From: an uncultured Methanobacterium sp.
GTDB taxonomy: Archaea > Methanobacteriota > Methanobacteria > Methanobacteriales > Methanobacteriaceae
Reading direction: 5' to 3'
Length of the DNA stretch: 64,000 bases
NCBI RefSeq assembly: GCF_963666025.1
Contig: NZ_OY762552.1
Location: 682,001-746,000, forward strand
Shown piece by piece: positions 29,577-40,604 of this stretch (positions within the stretch are counted from its first letter, which is position 1; the number at the start of each line of letters is the position of its first letter). The notes under the pieces are model-generated. The model was not told where the DNA came from, searched no databases, and worked only from the letters and a program-made list of their open reading frames with translations. The translations under genes and the position numbers were made by a program.

Positions 29577-31451
29577 ATGAGTTTAATAAGATTTGAAGAT
29601 TTCAGTTTCAAATACCCCCATAATGAGAATACACTTTCTAATATCACTCTGGATGTGGATGAAGGAGAATTCATTTTACTGTGCGGACCTTCTGGTTCAG
29701 GTAAAACAACTCTTTTAGCTAATCTTAAAAATGAAATACGGCCCAAAGGAGACTCAAATGGTATTATTTATTATGATGGAGAAAATATAAAGGATCTAGA
29801 AGATGAAAAATCCGCCTCACAGATCGGATTTCTGTTTCAAAATCCTGAAGATCAGATGGTTTCCGATAATGTTCTCCAGGAAATTGCTTTTCCCCTGGAG
29901 AATATGGGCCTATCCACCGGTGAAATTCGAAACAGAGTTGCAGAGATGACTGCATTTTTCGGCCTGGATAAACATTTATATAAAAAGGTCAATGAACTAT
30001 CTGGAGGTCAAAAACAGCTGGTTAACCTTTGTTCACTCCTGGTTTTAAAGCCCAGACTACTCCTCTTAGACGAGCCCACATCACAGCTTGACCCCATCGC
30101 GGCCTATGATTTTTTGTCCATTCTCAGAAGGTTGAATGAGGAGTTTTCCATCACCATAATTGCCACGGAACATAAAATAGATAACATGTTTCCTTTTATT
30201 GATAAAGCAGTGTTCTTAAGGGATGGAAGTATAAAGTACTGCGATAAACCACGCAGTATATGTTCTGAAGCATGTACAGATAATATTTTCAGTAATTACC
30301 TCCCCTATGTAACACGGATAAACTTCCTCCTCCAGTCCAAATATGATTTTTTAGGTGAACTGGATATCCCACTCAATATAAGGGAAGGACGTGCCAATCT
30401 AAATCTTTTAAATAATGAATTGAAAAAATCTCAAACATCCCTATACCCTATAGACGCTACAGTATCTATAAACCCCACAATATCCTCAGATTACAATAAA
30501 GATGAAAATGAAAATGGAAATGAAAGCCAAGTGAATTCATCCCAGAATACCCTGATAAACTGTAAAGATATCTGGTTTGGTTACGTACCAGAAAATATTG
30601 TTCTAAAGGGAATTTCTATGGATATCCACCAGGGCGAATTCATCAGTATACTGGGAGGAAACGGAACCGGTAAAACAACCCTATTACAAATTTTAGCCGG
30701 ACTTATTAAGGCAAAAAAAGGCAAAGTCAATTATCGAAAAAATTTAAAAATGGGATATGTCCATCAGAACCCCATGATTCATTTCAGGCAGGAAACAGTC
30801 CTGGAAGAGTTTTCAGAATTCTCCCCAGAAATTACCCAAACCCATCAATCTAGGATTAAAACAAGAGATAATCATAAAAAAGGATTTAAAATATTTAAAT
30901 CAATTTTTAAATCCAGAAAAACGAACGATCCCATAATACAACCCCCGAACAATACCCTCTCTAAATCTTTAAATTCAAGCCCCAGTGTCCTCTTTGAAGA
31001 TGAAAAAATCCGATTTGAAGATGAAAAAATGGAACTGATTGAACTTTTCGGATTGTCCCATCTTCTGGATAAACATCCCTACGATTGTAGTGGAGGCGAA
31101 CAAGAAAAAATAGCCATTGTAAAAGCGCTGTTAACACGCCCAGATATTCTGTTTTTGGATGAACCAACCAAAGGTATTGACCCGGTTAGTAAGTTACATC
31201 TTGCAGATTTAATGAAAAAATTACAAAACAACGGTTTAACCATTGTGATGACCACTCATGACATTGATTTTGCAGCAGAATACTCTAAAAGATGTATGCT
31301 GCTCTTTGATGGAGGAATACAGGTTGATGATTATCCCCGGGCAATTTTTTCCAACAATAATTTTTATACCACCTTCGTAAACAGAATGGTTAAGGATTAC
31401 CTGCCCGATGGCATTACCATGAGCGATGTGAAGAAGGAATGGGTAATCTGA
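29577..31451 (+). CDS. ecfA: ECF transporter ATPase, two ABC domains fused
   Basis: 624 residues with two complete nucleotide-binding domains, combining what are usually EcfA1 and EcfA2. Domain 1: Walker A GPSGSGKTT near residue 37, signature LSGGQKQ near 140, Walker B LLLLDEPTS. Domain 2: Walker A GGNGTGKTT near 359, signature CSGGEQEK near 504, Walker B ILFLDEPTK. Between the Q-loop and signature of domain 2 there is an unusual lysine/serine-rich insert (about residues 417-480) that ends in a short direct repeat, FEDEKIRFEDEKM. ATP hydrolysis drives vitamin or metal uptake with the T protein encoded upstream. GAGGAGG precedes the ATG at 29577. Confidence 0.9.
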   Translation: MSLIRFEDFSFKYPHNENTLSNITLDVDEGEFILLCGPSGSGKTTLLANLKNEIRPKGDSNGIIYYDGENIKDLEDEKSASQIGFLFQNPEDQMVSDNVLQEIAFPLENMGLSTGEIRNRVAEMTAFFGLDKHLYKKVNELSGGQKQLVNLCSLLVLKPRLLLLDEPTSQLDPIAAYDFLSILRRLNEEFSITIIATEHKIDNMFPFIDKAVFLRDGSIKYCDKPRSICSEACTDNIFSNYLPYVTRINFLLQSKYDFLGELDIPLNIREGRANLNLLNNELKKSQTSLYPIDATVSINPTISSDYNKDENENGNESQVNSSQNTLINCKDIWFGYVPENIVLKGISMDIHQGEFISILGGNGTGKTTLLQILAGLIKAKKGKVNYRKNLKMGYVHQNPMIHFRQETVLEEFSEFSPEITQTHQSRIKTRDNHKKGFKIFKSIFKSRKTNDPIIQPPNNTLSKSLNSSPSVLFEDEKIRFEDEKMELIELFGLSHLLDKHPYDCSGGEQEKIAIVKALLTRPDILFLDEPTKGIDPVSKLHLADLMKKLQNNGLTIVMTTHDIDFAAEYSKRCMLLFDGGIQVDDYPRAIFSNNNFYTTFVNRMVKDYLPDGITMSDVKKEWVI

Positions 31452-31512
31452 GAATTCTATTTTTTTTAACTTATTTTTCGTGATTTTCACCTATTCTCGG
31501 GGTAATTGTAAC

Positions 31513-32757
31513 TCATTTTTCATGATTTTCAACTAATCTTCGAGGTAATATCCAGCTGCGATAGATACCATAAACCAGTAGCACCATCAGTAAGAATGCA
31601 GATAGTAGTTTAGCTGAAAAAGGAATGAAACCAGTGTAAGCATTCAGGTCACTGACTGTAACCGCGTGGAGGAAAAAATCACTGAATAGATTGACAGCGT
31701 AACCCACAATAAGGGACACAACCACAATGGATGATAAGTAGATGGTAAAAAATCTTTTTTTGAATTTGGCCAGTATCATGGACAATGCTGCCATGTTGGT
31801 GGCGGGACCAGCATAGATGAAAACCAGTATGCTTCCTGGTGTGAATCCCATGAATATGAAGGCCAGTGCAAGGGGAATGGAAGCTGTGGGACAGACATAT
31901 ATTGGAATCGCCACTAAGAGGAGTATAAAAAGGGATAAAACTGGATCAGATGCAAAGGTCCTTAAAAAATCCCAGGGCATCCCCATACTCACCAGGGTAC
32001 CCATCAATGCAGCGAATAGAAGTCCAATTAAAAGAGATGTGGAAACTTCTGAAAATGTGTCTTTAAATGAGTACCTAAAAACTTCCTTAAGTTTATCATA
32101 TACCTCATCTGCCCTATCAGTGGTTTCATCTGCCATATCTCTGGGCTCAGAATGTTCCTCTTCCGAATGATTATAATTATCAGTAACAGTATCTGCAAAG
32201 TCAAGGAGTTCCTGGTTACAACCACCACAGTGTCCACCATCCAGACTGTCAACAGTACAATGTGAATTATTTGAATTTTTAAAACTACCAGACTCTGTTT
32301 GAGGATTATGTTCAGTTAAAGTTACCTTATTCATTGCTTGGTCATCATCTCCAAATAAGTGTACCAGAATCCCAGCAGTTACTCCAGAAATTGCTGCTAC
32401 AACCGGGCGCATTAAAGTTAAAGGAAGACCCAGAAAGGAGTAAGAGGGTACAATGGAACTTACACTGAAACCGGATGTTGAAACCAAAAATGCAGCTGAA
32501 ACTGAATCCCGGATCCCCTTATCTTTTAATGCTATGGCTGCTGGTACAATTCCACAGGCACAGATAGGGAGAGGTAACCCAATAATGATTCCCTTAAATA
32601 TTCCACCTATAGTTGAATTACCTACTAATTTCCCCAGTAAATGAGAAGGTAGGAGAATGTGAATAAATCCTGCCAGTAAGAATCCTAACAAAATAAAAAA
32701 TGAATTTTCAATTAGTATCTGGTAAAAAAATTGCAGGAAATTCACACTGAAACTCAT
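31513..32757 (-). CDS. permease of the YraQ/SO_0444 type, putative metal or metalloid efflux
   Basis: 414 residues. About eight to ten membrane helices in two halves, with the family motif GLPLPICACGIVPAA near residue 60, which places a cysteine pair in the membrane, and STSGFSVSSIVPSYSFLG after it. The central cytoplasmic loop (about 165-230) is unusual, carrying a Cys/His cluster HCTVDSLDGGHCGGC followed by an acidic stretch, as in the SO_0444 group linked to Cu/Zn export; metal identity here is inference. It converges with the ECF ATPase gene. A 12-bp palindrome AAACAATTGTTT at 32813-32824 upstream could bind a repressor. Confidence 0.75.
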   Translation of the reverse strand: MSFSVNFLQFFYQILIENSFFILLGFLLAGFIHILLPSHLLGKLVGNSTIGGIFKGIIIGLPLPICACGIVPAAIALKDKGIRDSVSAAFLVSTSGFSVSSIVPSYSFLGLPLTLMRPVVAAISGVTAGILVHLFGDDDQAMNKVTLTEHNPQTESGSFKNSNNSHCTVDSLDGGHCGGCNQELLDFADTVTDNYNHSEEEHSEPRDMADETTDRADEVYDKLKEVFRYSFKDTFSEVSTSLLIGLLFAALMGTLVSMGMPWDFLRTFASDPVLSLFILLLVAIPIYVCPTASIPLALAFIFMGFTPGSILVFIYAGPATNMAALSMILAKFKKRFFTIYLSSIVVVSLIVGYAVNLFSDFFLHAVTVSDLNAYTGFIPFSAKLLSAFLLMVLLVYGIYRSWILPRRLVENHEK

Positions 32758-32911
32758 AAATTACGCCTTTAGGACACTGTCAAAAACTGGGGGTTGAAAT
32801 TTGTGATTGGATAAACAATTGTTTGATTTCTGTTTAAACTCATTATTCTTGGAAATATCTCTTAAATTATTCCATGTAATTACGCACTTAATAAGTGAAT
32901 AACAGCATAAG

Positions 32912-33229
32912 TTAATCACTTAGTAACTGTTTAACTTCATCCCATAATTCGGGATATTCACGTTCCAAATATTCATGTAGAACATTACTTATCTCTTTAC
33001 TTCTACTGAATTGTGGCGTGGTTTCACTAATATAATCTAAAACAATTTTAGAAGCTAAATCCCAAAAACTGATTCTGGGCTGTTTCATATTCTTCTCATA
33101 TAACTCCTCTAAACGCATAACATTAACTTTTTCAGTTTTTTCAATATATTCACTTTTAGCTCCATTAATTTCATGTTTTTCAAACATACTTCCCATATCT
33201 GAACCTAATCCCCCTTTTTTATCAGCCAT
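32912..33229 (-). CDS. small ParA-associated protein
   Basis: 105 residues from the ATG at 33229, whose ATGGCTGA overlaps the stop of the ParA gene by eight bases, so translation is probably coupled; an earlier ATG at 33253 is in frame but deep inside the ParA gene. No domain was recognised. The protein is highly charged: a flexible glycine-rich N-terminus (MADKKGGLGSDMGSM), then helix-rich sequence (ISFWDLASKIVLDYISE, EYLEREYPELWDEVKQLL). The position suggests a ParB-like partner or regulator of the ParA ATPase, but the usual ParB helix-turn-helix is not evident. Confidence 0.75.
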   Translation of the reverse strand: MADKKGGLGSDMGSMFEKHEINGAKSEYIEKTEKVNVMRLEELYEKNMKQPRISFWDLASKIVLDYISETTPQFSRSKEISNVLHEYLEREYPELWDEVKQLLSD

Positions 33230-33992
33230 TATTCTCACGCTCCAGGAATTCATGTGCCAATTTCACATAAGCCTTACTACCTGCACAATCAGGATCATAT
33301 ATCACAGCAGGCATCTTAAAACCAGGAGCTTCAGTAAGTTTCACATTATCAGGAATAATTGATTTGAATAAATCATCCTTGAAATATTTGGTAACTTCCT
33401 TTTTAACATCCTTAGCAATTCTTGTGTTTGCCTTAAAACGTGTGATTAAAACCCCTTTTATTTCAATGGGACTGTTGAGGTCATCTCTAATAATATTCAT
33501 GACTTTAAGAAGATCTGCCATACCTTCAAGTGCGAATGGATCAGCCGGGATAGGTATAATTACACTATCAGCTGCAACCAAAACATTAGTCGCCAGAATA
33601 TTTAATGTCGGTGCGCTATCAATAAAGATATAATCATAATCCTCTGTTATATTTGCTAATTTATTTTTTAAAACACTTATTGAGGCAGTTTGGCTGATTA
33701 AATATCCTTCAATTCCTGAAAGTTTAATATTGCTTGGAATAACATTTAACCCGGGATATTTAGTTTTAAGTATTGCATTATTAATATCAATCTTTTCATG
33801 GATAACATCTCGCATGGTATTTTCCATTTCCAGCTTCATTAGTCCGGTGTAAGTAGTTGAATTTCCTTGAGGATCAAAGTCAACTAATAATATTTTTAAT
33901 CCTTCCATACTTAATGCCACTGCCAGATTCACCGCGGTTGTTGTTTTTCCAGAACCGCCTTTTTGGTTTAGCACTGCAATTATTTCCGTCAT
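33222..33992 (-). CDS. parA: ParA/Soj family partition ATPase
   Basis: 256 residues. Deviant Walker A KGGSGKTTTAVNLA at residues 11-24, including the ParA signature lysine, then VDFDPQGNSTTY and the Walker B region YIFIDSAPTLN near 120. ParA dimers bind DNA non-specifically on ATP and move cargo such as chromosomes, plasmids or protein arrays. The small partner gene overlaps its 3' end. Short inverted repeats built on CACTTA/TAAGTG lie on both sides of the pair (32885-32897 and 34174-34210), possible partition sites. Length and motifs are complete. Confidence 0.9.
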   Translation of the reverse strand: MTEIIAVLNQKGGSGKTTTAVNLAVALSMEGLKILLVDFDPQGNSTTYTGLMKLEMENTMRDVIHEKIDINNAILKTKYPGLNVIPSNIKLSGIEGYLISQTASISVLKNKLANITEDYDYIFIDSAPTLNILATNVLVAADSVIIPIPADPFALEGMADLLKVMNIIRDDLNSPIEIKGVLITRFKANTRIAKDVKKEVTKYFKDDLFKSIIPDNVKLTEAPGFKMPAVIYDPDCAGSKAYVKLAHEFLERENNG

Positions 33993-34281
33993 TTTTTTTA
34001 CTCCTACTCATATCCAGATTTTAAGTAAGTAACTGAACTTTTCCAGGTTTTCCTGTAATTTTTCTTTAATTTCAACTCATTAATTGGGATTTACTTACTA
34101 TCATTTTAGTACATTCGATTTGGAAACCCATTTTAATAATATACCAATATTTAATCAATGTTATTAACTTCTTCACTTATAACGTTAAGTACTTATAAAG
34201 TGATTAAGTTAATAAGTTGATAATTATAAAAATAGATGCTGTCAAAAATGGACCATAATGCCTTCTTTTTAAAAAAAATAA

Positions 34282-34659
34282 TTATGAATAACATTTAAAA
34301 TCTTCCCCTGGATTCCATTGGTTATCTGAATATTTCCAGGTCCCATTCCACATTTTATCATTGACTGATGCAGATACAAAAGCTTCATCTTTTGATTTGA
34401 AGATTATAGAAGTCCAAATGAGTGATTGGTCTGTTATGTTCTCTTTTTCCGCAACATATGTTTTTACTATCCCATCCAACTGATTAAAGAGTTTACTCTC
34501 TTCAGTGGAGTTTATTCCAATATAACAGTCTGTGCAGCTTACACAGTTGGAACAGTCTGCCCCTATTCCAGTTAGGGAACTAAAAATGGTAGAAAAAACC
34601 ATCAATCCGATTATTAATATAACTGCTATTAATACAATTTCCTTTTTCTTAATGGCCAT
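34282..34659 (-). CDS. secreted or membrane-tethered small protein with Cys cluster
   Basis: 125 residues, no family recognised. A basic N-terminus (MAIKKKE) and one hydrophobic segment (about 8-30) form a signal anchor. Just outside the membrane comes CSNCVSCTDC, four cysteines that could bind a metal or form disulfides, and a further cysteine lies two residues from the C-terminus. The rest is a small polar domain with WTSIIFKSKDEAFVSASV. Neighbours (zinc-ribbon protein, ParA) do not point to a clear role. The start ATG at 34659 has AAGGAAG nearby. Confidence 0.7.
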   Translation of the reverse strand: MAIKKKEIVLIAVILIIGLMVFSTIFSSLTGIGADCSNCVSCTDCYIGINSTEESKLFNQLDGIVKTYVAEKENITDQSLIWTSIIFKSKDEAFVSASVNDKMWNGTWKYSDNQWNPGEDFKCYS

Positions 34660-34819
34660 GCTACTTCCTTGGTAAAATTTTGGTTAAAACTTAATGGATT
34701 AGTGGAAGAAAATCAGTACACCAACAAATTAAATAAGTTTAATCTAACCGATTTTCAGAGATTATGGGATGATTTAGCATCAATGATTTAAACACCCCAT
34801 TCTAGTTAACCCCAATCAT

Positions 34820-35011
34820 TTATTTATGATTGGAAGGTTTAAACAATGAAGATATGAATTTAAATACATTGGATTCGCTTTTTCTCTCAGGTAAATGTTC
34901 AAAGCCACAGTTAGGGCATCTAATCATTTTACAGTTATGTGTGAGACATCCCTGGCAGGTGGCTGTTTTTTCATTTTCATCAAATACATGACCACAAATT
35001 TTGCATTTCAT
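34820..35011 (-). CDS. small zinc-ribbon protein
   Basis: 63 residues with three Cys pairs: CKIC at the N-terminus, CQGC followed by HNC, and CPNC, giving one or two zinc-ribbon knuckles. A lysine-rich tail follows (KFISSLFKPSNHK). TAGGAG lies upstream of the ATG. Such small ribbons are common in archaea and usually bind nucleic acid or a protein partner; no specific function can be assigned. It lies between the small Cys-cluster protein and a 29-codon reading frame. Confidence 0.75.
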   Translation of the reverse strand: MKCKICGHVFDENEKTATCQGCLTHNCKMIRCPNCGFEHLPERKSESNVFKFISSLFKPSNHK

Positions 35012-35158
35012 ATATAACTCCTAAAAGATCCTCAAATTCGGGACCCAATTTTATACTAAAAATGATCAATCCATACTAAAATATTTAAATAAATCCATTT
35101 CAGGATATTTAAATTACTTGATATTTGATAAATCACTTAAAATATGTTAATAATAAAT

Positions 35159-35225
35159 CAATTAGGGGGTAACCAAGAGGTTTTTACTTTGGCAGAGGAG
35201 GATATATAACAGAACCCCCTAATTG
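35159..35225. repeat. 12-bp perfect inverted repeat with 43-bp spacer
   Basis: CAATTAGGGGGT at 35159-35170 is exactly reversed and complemented at 35214-35225. The G/C-run arms stand out in AT-rich surroundings. The spacer contains GAGGAGGATATATAACAG but no convincing gene. It lies about 150 bases upstream of the zinc-ribbon gene and could be a structured transcript, a protein site or a small insertion footprint. Confidence 0.6.
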
Positions 35226-35295
35226 TTAATTATTTAACTTTAAATATGAAAAAAGGGTTTTTATTTAATCCTTTTTCCATCATTTAATTTATCAT

Positions 35296-35385
35296 TCAAT
35301 CATTTTTCTTATCAGAGTCTCCATCTGGAGACTCAAGCTTTTCTTCATTAAGCTTCTTACCACTAATTCCACACCTTGAACTCAT
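35296..35385 (-). CDS. 29-residue small protein
   Basis: A short frame with an excellent ribosome binding site (AAGGAGGTG, six bases before the ATG at 35385). The product begins MSSRCGISGKK and is otherwise acidic and lysine-rich (EEKLESPDGDSDKKND). It has a single cysteine and no membrane segment. It lies between feoB and the zinc-ribbon gene on the same strand, which could suggest an accessory to iron uptake, but nothing direct supports that. Support for coding rests on the Shine-Dalgarno, spacing and codon choice only. Confidence 0.5.
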   Translation of the reverse strand: MSSRCGISGKKLNEEKLESPDGDSDKKND

Positions 35386-35540
35386 TAAATCACCTCCTTC
35401 AAGTTGATTCTTGATTTTTTTCACTGTAATTCATCAAAAAATTTTATTCAAATATCTTCAGCAGTTTACCATATTAGAATCCCAGAGCATCCACTCTAAA
35501 ATCCAGAAACATTCCACTTAAATCCCCGGAACATTCCATT

Positions 35541-37709
<2,169 letters not shown>

Positions 37710-37734
37710 TTTCACTACCTTTTATTCATATTAT

Positions 37735-38186
<452 letters not shown>

Positions 38187-38248
38187 GGTTAATTTGCCTC
38201 CCTATTTTTGGTTAACCTCGATTTTTGTGACCAGAAAACAGCCAAGAG

Positions 38249-38281
38249 TTAGGTTAACCTAATTTTCTTAGGTATACCTAA
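38249..38281 (-). promoter_or_regulatory. two DtxR/IdeR-type operator boxes before feoA
   Basis: TTAGGTTAACCTAA (38249-38262) and TTAGGTATACCTAA (38268-38281) are both perfect 14-bp palindromes, centres 19 bases apart. They fit the TTAGG-CCTAA consensus of iron-dependent DtxR-family repressors. A shorter GGTTAACC core occurs at 38210-38217, nearer to the start codon. The arrangement predicts repression of the feo operon when iron is plentiful; the repressor gene is not in this window. Confidence 0.75.
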
Positions 38282-38372
38282 CTTTTTTATCCTTTATAAA
38301 TATTTCGATTTTGAAGATCCATCCCATTTTGAAGATCCATTATAAGTCCATTATATTGCCAATCTTACCCAC

Positions 38373-38400
38373 TCAATCAATCAATCAATCAATCAATCAA
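38373..38400. repeat. TCAA tetranucleotide microsatellite, seven copies
   Basis: Seven exact copies of TCAA in a row between the feo operon and the ECF S gene. It lies in non-coding sequence about 100 bases upstream of the TATA-like TTTATATA at 38502, so copy changes could alter promoter spacing or upstream binding, but not a reading frame. Confidence 0.85.
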
Positions 38401-38534
38401 GAAGTAGCCCTTTTTAAAAATCAACAAAAATTTAAAAAAAACCAGCAGAAATAAGAGTTTCTAATTTGATTTTGAAAAATCAGGGAGTTATTATCATTAG
38501 ATTTATATAGAATCAAACCAAACATGATTTTAAA

Positions 38535-38561
38535 ATTTACTTTAAAAAAAATCAAGTTAAT
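38535..38561 (+). promoter_or_regulatory. ACTTTA-N7-TCAAGT palindrome before the ECF S gene
   Basis: ACTTTAA at 38539-38545, six bases, then TCAAGT at 38552-38557. A TATA-like TTTATATA lies at 38502-38509, so the palindrome falls just after the expected transcription start and reaches the ribosome binding site, a position suited to repression. The same element with identical spacing occurs at 16019, 24233, 28351 and 41292. Confidence 0.55.
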
Positions 38562-38576
38562 TTGAGGAGGAATTTA

Positions 38577-39218
38577 ATGGATATAATGACCTTAACCAGC
38601 TGGGCATTGTTCTTTATATTAATTATTGGAATAATCTTAGCCTTTTTCAGGGTTTTTGAAAAATCAAAACCCACTGTTGAACATCTGGTGCTAATTGCAA
38701 TCATGGTTGCCATATCAATTATGGGAACACTCCCCACTGCAGCAGTACCCGGGCTTCAGGCAGCATCTTTTATTATAATCATGACTGGGATAGTATTTGG
38801 ACGGGAAACCGGATTCATAACTGGAGTTTTAACTCCCCTGGTAATGGGCCTATTTTTAGGATTGGGATACTGGACTGTGCTCCAGATGATTGCATGGGGA
38901 TTGATGGGACTTACTGCTGGAATGTTGAGCAGTAAACTTGAAAAAAACAGATACTCAAGGGCAACCTTCGGTTTTGCATGGGGATTTTTCTATGGCTGGA
39001 TAACCAACTTATCCATGTTACCCTTCCTGAGCAGTATCACCACAGCCAGTGTACTCGGAGTTTACGCCGCAAGTTTCCCCTTCGATCTAGTACACGCAGT
39101 TACCAATGCAGTTCTCCTGATCCTGTTCTACAGCTTGTTTGAAAGGATATTTAAAAGGGCTAAAGAAAGATTCATCAATCCTGCAGAAAGTAAGAGTTCA
39201 CTTGCAGCAGGTAAATAA
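38577..39218 (+). CDS. ECF transporter S component, putative corrinoid-specific
   Basis: 213 residues from the ATG at 38577, chosen because GAGGAGG precedes it; a TTG at 38562 is in frame but overlaps that site. Six hydrophobic segments, with MGTLPTAAVPGLQAASFIIIMTG and GFAWGFFYGWITNLSMLPF, typical of substrate-binding S proteins. It binds the vitamin at the outer face and delivers it through the T protein and ATPases. Next to it is the corrinoid amidohydrolase gene, and the T/ATPase operon at 28568 shares its operator, so corrinoid is the likely substrate (inference; a CbrT-like role is possible). Confidence 0.78.
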   Translation: MDIMTLTSWALFFILIIGIILAFFRVFEKSKPTVEHLVLIAIMVAISIMGTLPTAAVPGLQAASFIIIMTGIVFGRETGFITGVLTPLVMGLFLGLGYWTVLQMIAWGLMGLTAGMLSSKLEKNRYSRATFGFAWGFFYGWITNLSMLPFLSSITTASVLGVYAASFPFDLVHAVTNAVLLILFYSLFERIFKRAKERFINPAESKSSLAAGK

Positions 39219-39254
39219 CATCCCTAAATATTTTTTTAAAGACTTAGTAGATTT

Positions 39255-39380
39255 TAAACACATATTTAGAGGCCTAAACACATATCATGAAATTTAAACA
39301 GATAGTAAGAGATCTAAACACATATTCAGAGATCTAAACCCACATTCAAATATCTAAACACATATTTAAAGATTTTAACA
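39255..39380. repeat. 20-bp tandem repeat (iteron-like), about seven copies
   Basis: Units starting TAAACA recur at 39255, 39275, 39295, 39315, 39335, 39355 and (degenerate) 39375, exactly 20 bases apart; an approximate unit is TAAACACATATTCAGAGATC. The conserved part is TAAACACATATT; the remainder drifts. Twenty bases is close to two helical turns, so bound proteins would line up on one DNA face. The array fills the gap between the ECF S gene and cbiZ. Confidence 0.85.
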
Positions 39381-39397
39381 CACCCCGGAGATTGAAT

Positions 39398-40555
39398 TTG
39401 AAAATTCAAAATGATATTAATGGCAGTTTCAACAATGCATTTCATTTAATTCACACTACCAGTACTGGAGAACAGGTTTTCAGATTCAAGAAATCAATTG
39501 TTATCCAGTTACCTGAAAAAAGGAATGCATTGACTGCTTCTTGGCTTAACGGTGGCTACCGTGAAGATATTCATTCCATCTTCAACCACCAGCTCAATCA
39601 GGATGAACTTGATCATCTGGAAGATGGTGGTGTTCCTGATTTTATGAAAAACCTTGCCAGGGATCTGGGCACTGACCCAGATAGAACTGCTGGTTTTTTA
39701 ACTGTTGCTGATATGGATAACGTGACCATAATATGTGAAAAATTCAGGGAGATAGAAGTTACTTCAATTGTGACTGCAGGAATTGAAGTCAATGGCGGGC
39801 GGGCAGGAGATGATGCATCCTACTATGAATTAAATGGAAAGTATGAATTCAGGGTGGGCACCATCAACACCATCATCATAATCAACTCCCATCTTTCTGG
39901 AAGTACCCTTTTAAGATCGGTGATGACTGCAGTGGAGGCCAAGACCGTTGCCCTTCAGGAACTCATGGCCCCCAGCAAGTATTCAGAGGGTATTGCCACC
40001 GGTTCTGGAACTGATAACATAGCTTTAATCTCCAATATGGAATGTGAAAACAAGTTGAATACTGCAGGTAAACACTCCAAGCTAGGGGAGCTCATCGGCA
40101 AAAGTGTGATTAAAGCTACTAAAGAAGCTCTGTCCAAACAGAGCAATTTAAACCCGGATTCTCAGGGTGATATGTTAGTACGATTGGAACGTTTCGGAGT
40201 TAATCCGAAAGATTACTGGAAACACGTAAAAAACGCATACCCCCCTCAGGAAAAGACACTATTCATGCCTAAGCTCCATGAGTTTTCCAAAAATCCACTG
40301 GTTGTATCCCTGGTTGCATCGATCCTACATATTATGGATGAAATAAATTGGGGGTTGATTCCAGAGCCCAACGGTAAAAAAACAGCAATTTCCATAATAA
40401 AAACACTACCCTCAGTTTTGAAGATGGAAAAACAACCAGATTATGAGGAATTGGTGGATCAGAATGATTCCATTATTCAGAACTGGATTAGAGTCAGTTC
40501 ATGGTGCATTGTAAATCCGACCCAGTTTATTGTAAATAAAAAGGATTGTAAATAA
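39398..40555 (+). CDS. cbiZ: adenosylcobinamide amidohydrolase CbiZ with C-terminal extension (CbiS-like)
   Basis: 385 residues from TTG at 39398 (CGGAG seven bases upstream; the TTG at 39392 is too close). CbiZ cleaves the amide linking the aminopropanol arm of adenosylcobinamide, giving adenosylcobyric acid so that archaea can reuse imported corrinoids. Typical motifs: VTAGIEVNGGRAGDD, GTINTIIIINSHLS, TAVEAKTVALQELM, ATGSGTDNIALIS, AGKHSKLGELIG. About 150 further residues (from 240) begin LERFGVNPKDYWKHV. Fusion of CbiZ with an alpha-ribazole phosphatase (CbiS) is known in Methanopyrus, and this extension may be that domain, but I recognise it only weakly. Placed after the ECF S gene. Confidence 0.85.
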   Translation: MKIQNDINGSFNNAFHLIHTTSTGEQVFRFKKSIVIQLPEKRNALTASWLNGGYREDIHSIFNHQLNQDELDHLEDGGVPDFMKNLARDLGTDPDRTAGFLTVADMDNVTIICEKFREIEVTSIVTAGIEVNGGRAGDDASYYELNGKYEFRVGTINTIIIINSHLSGSTLLRSVMTAVEAKTVALQELMAPSKYSEGIATGSGTDNIALISNMECENKLNTAGKHSKLGELIGKSVIKATKEALSKQSNLNPDSQGDMLVRLERFGVNPKDYWKHVKNAYPPQEKTLFMPKLHEFSKNPLVVSLVASILHIMDEINWGLIPEPNGKKTAISIIKTLPSVLKMEKQPDYEELVDQNDSIIQNWIRVSSWCIVNPTQFIVNKKDCK

Positions 40556-40604
40556 AAAGGAAATTTAAAAAAGAAATGTGTTAAATTAGGAGCAATCTAT
40601 TAAA

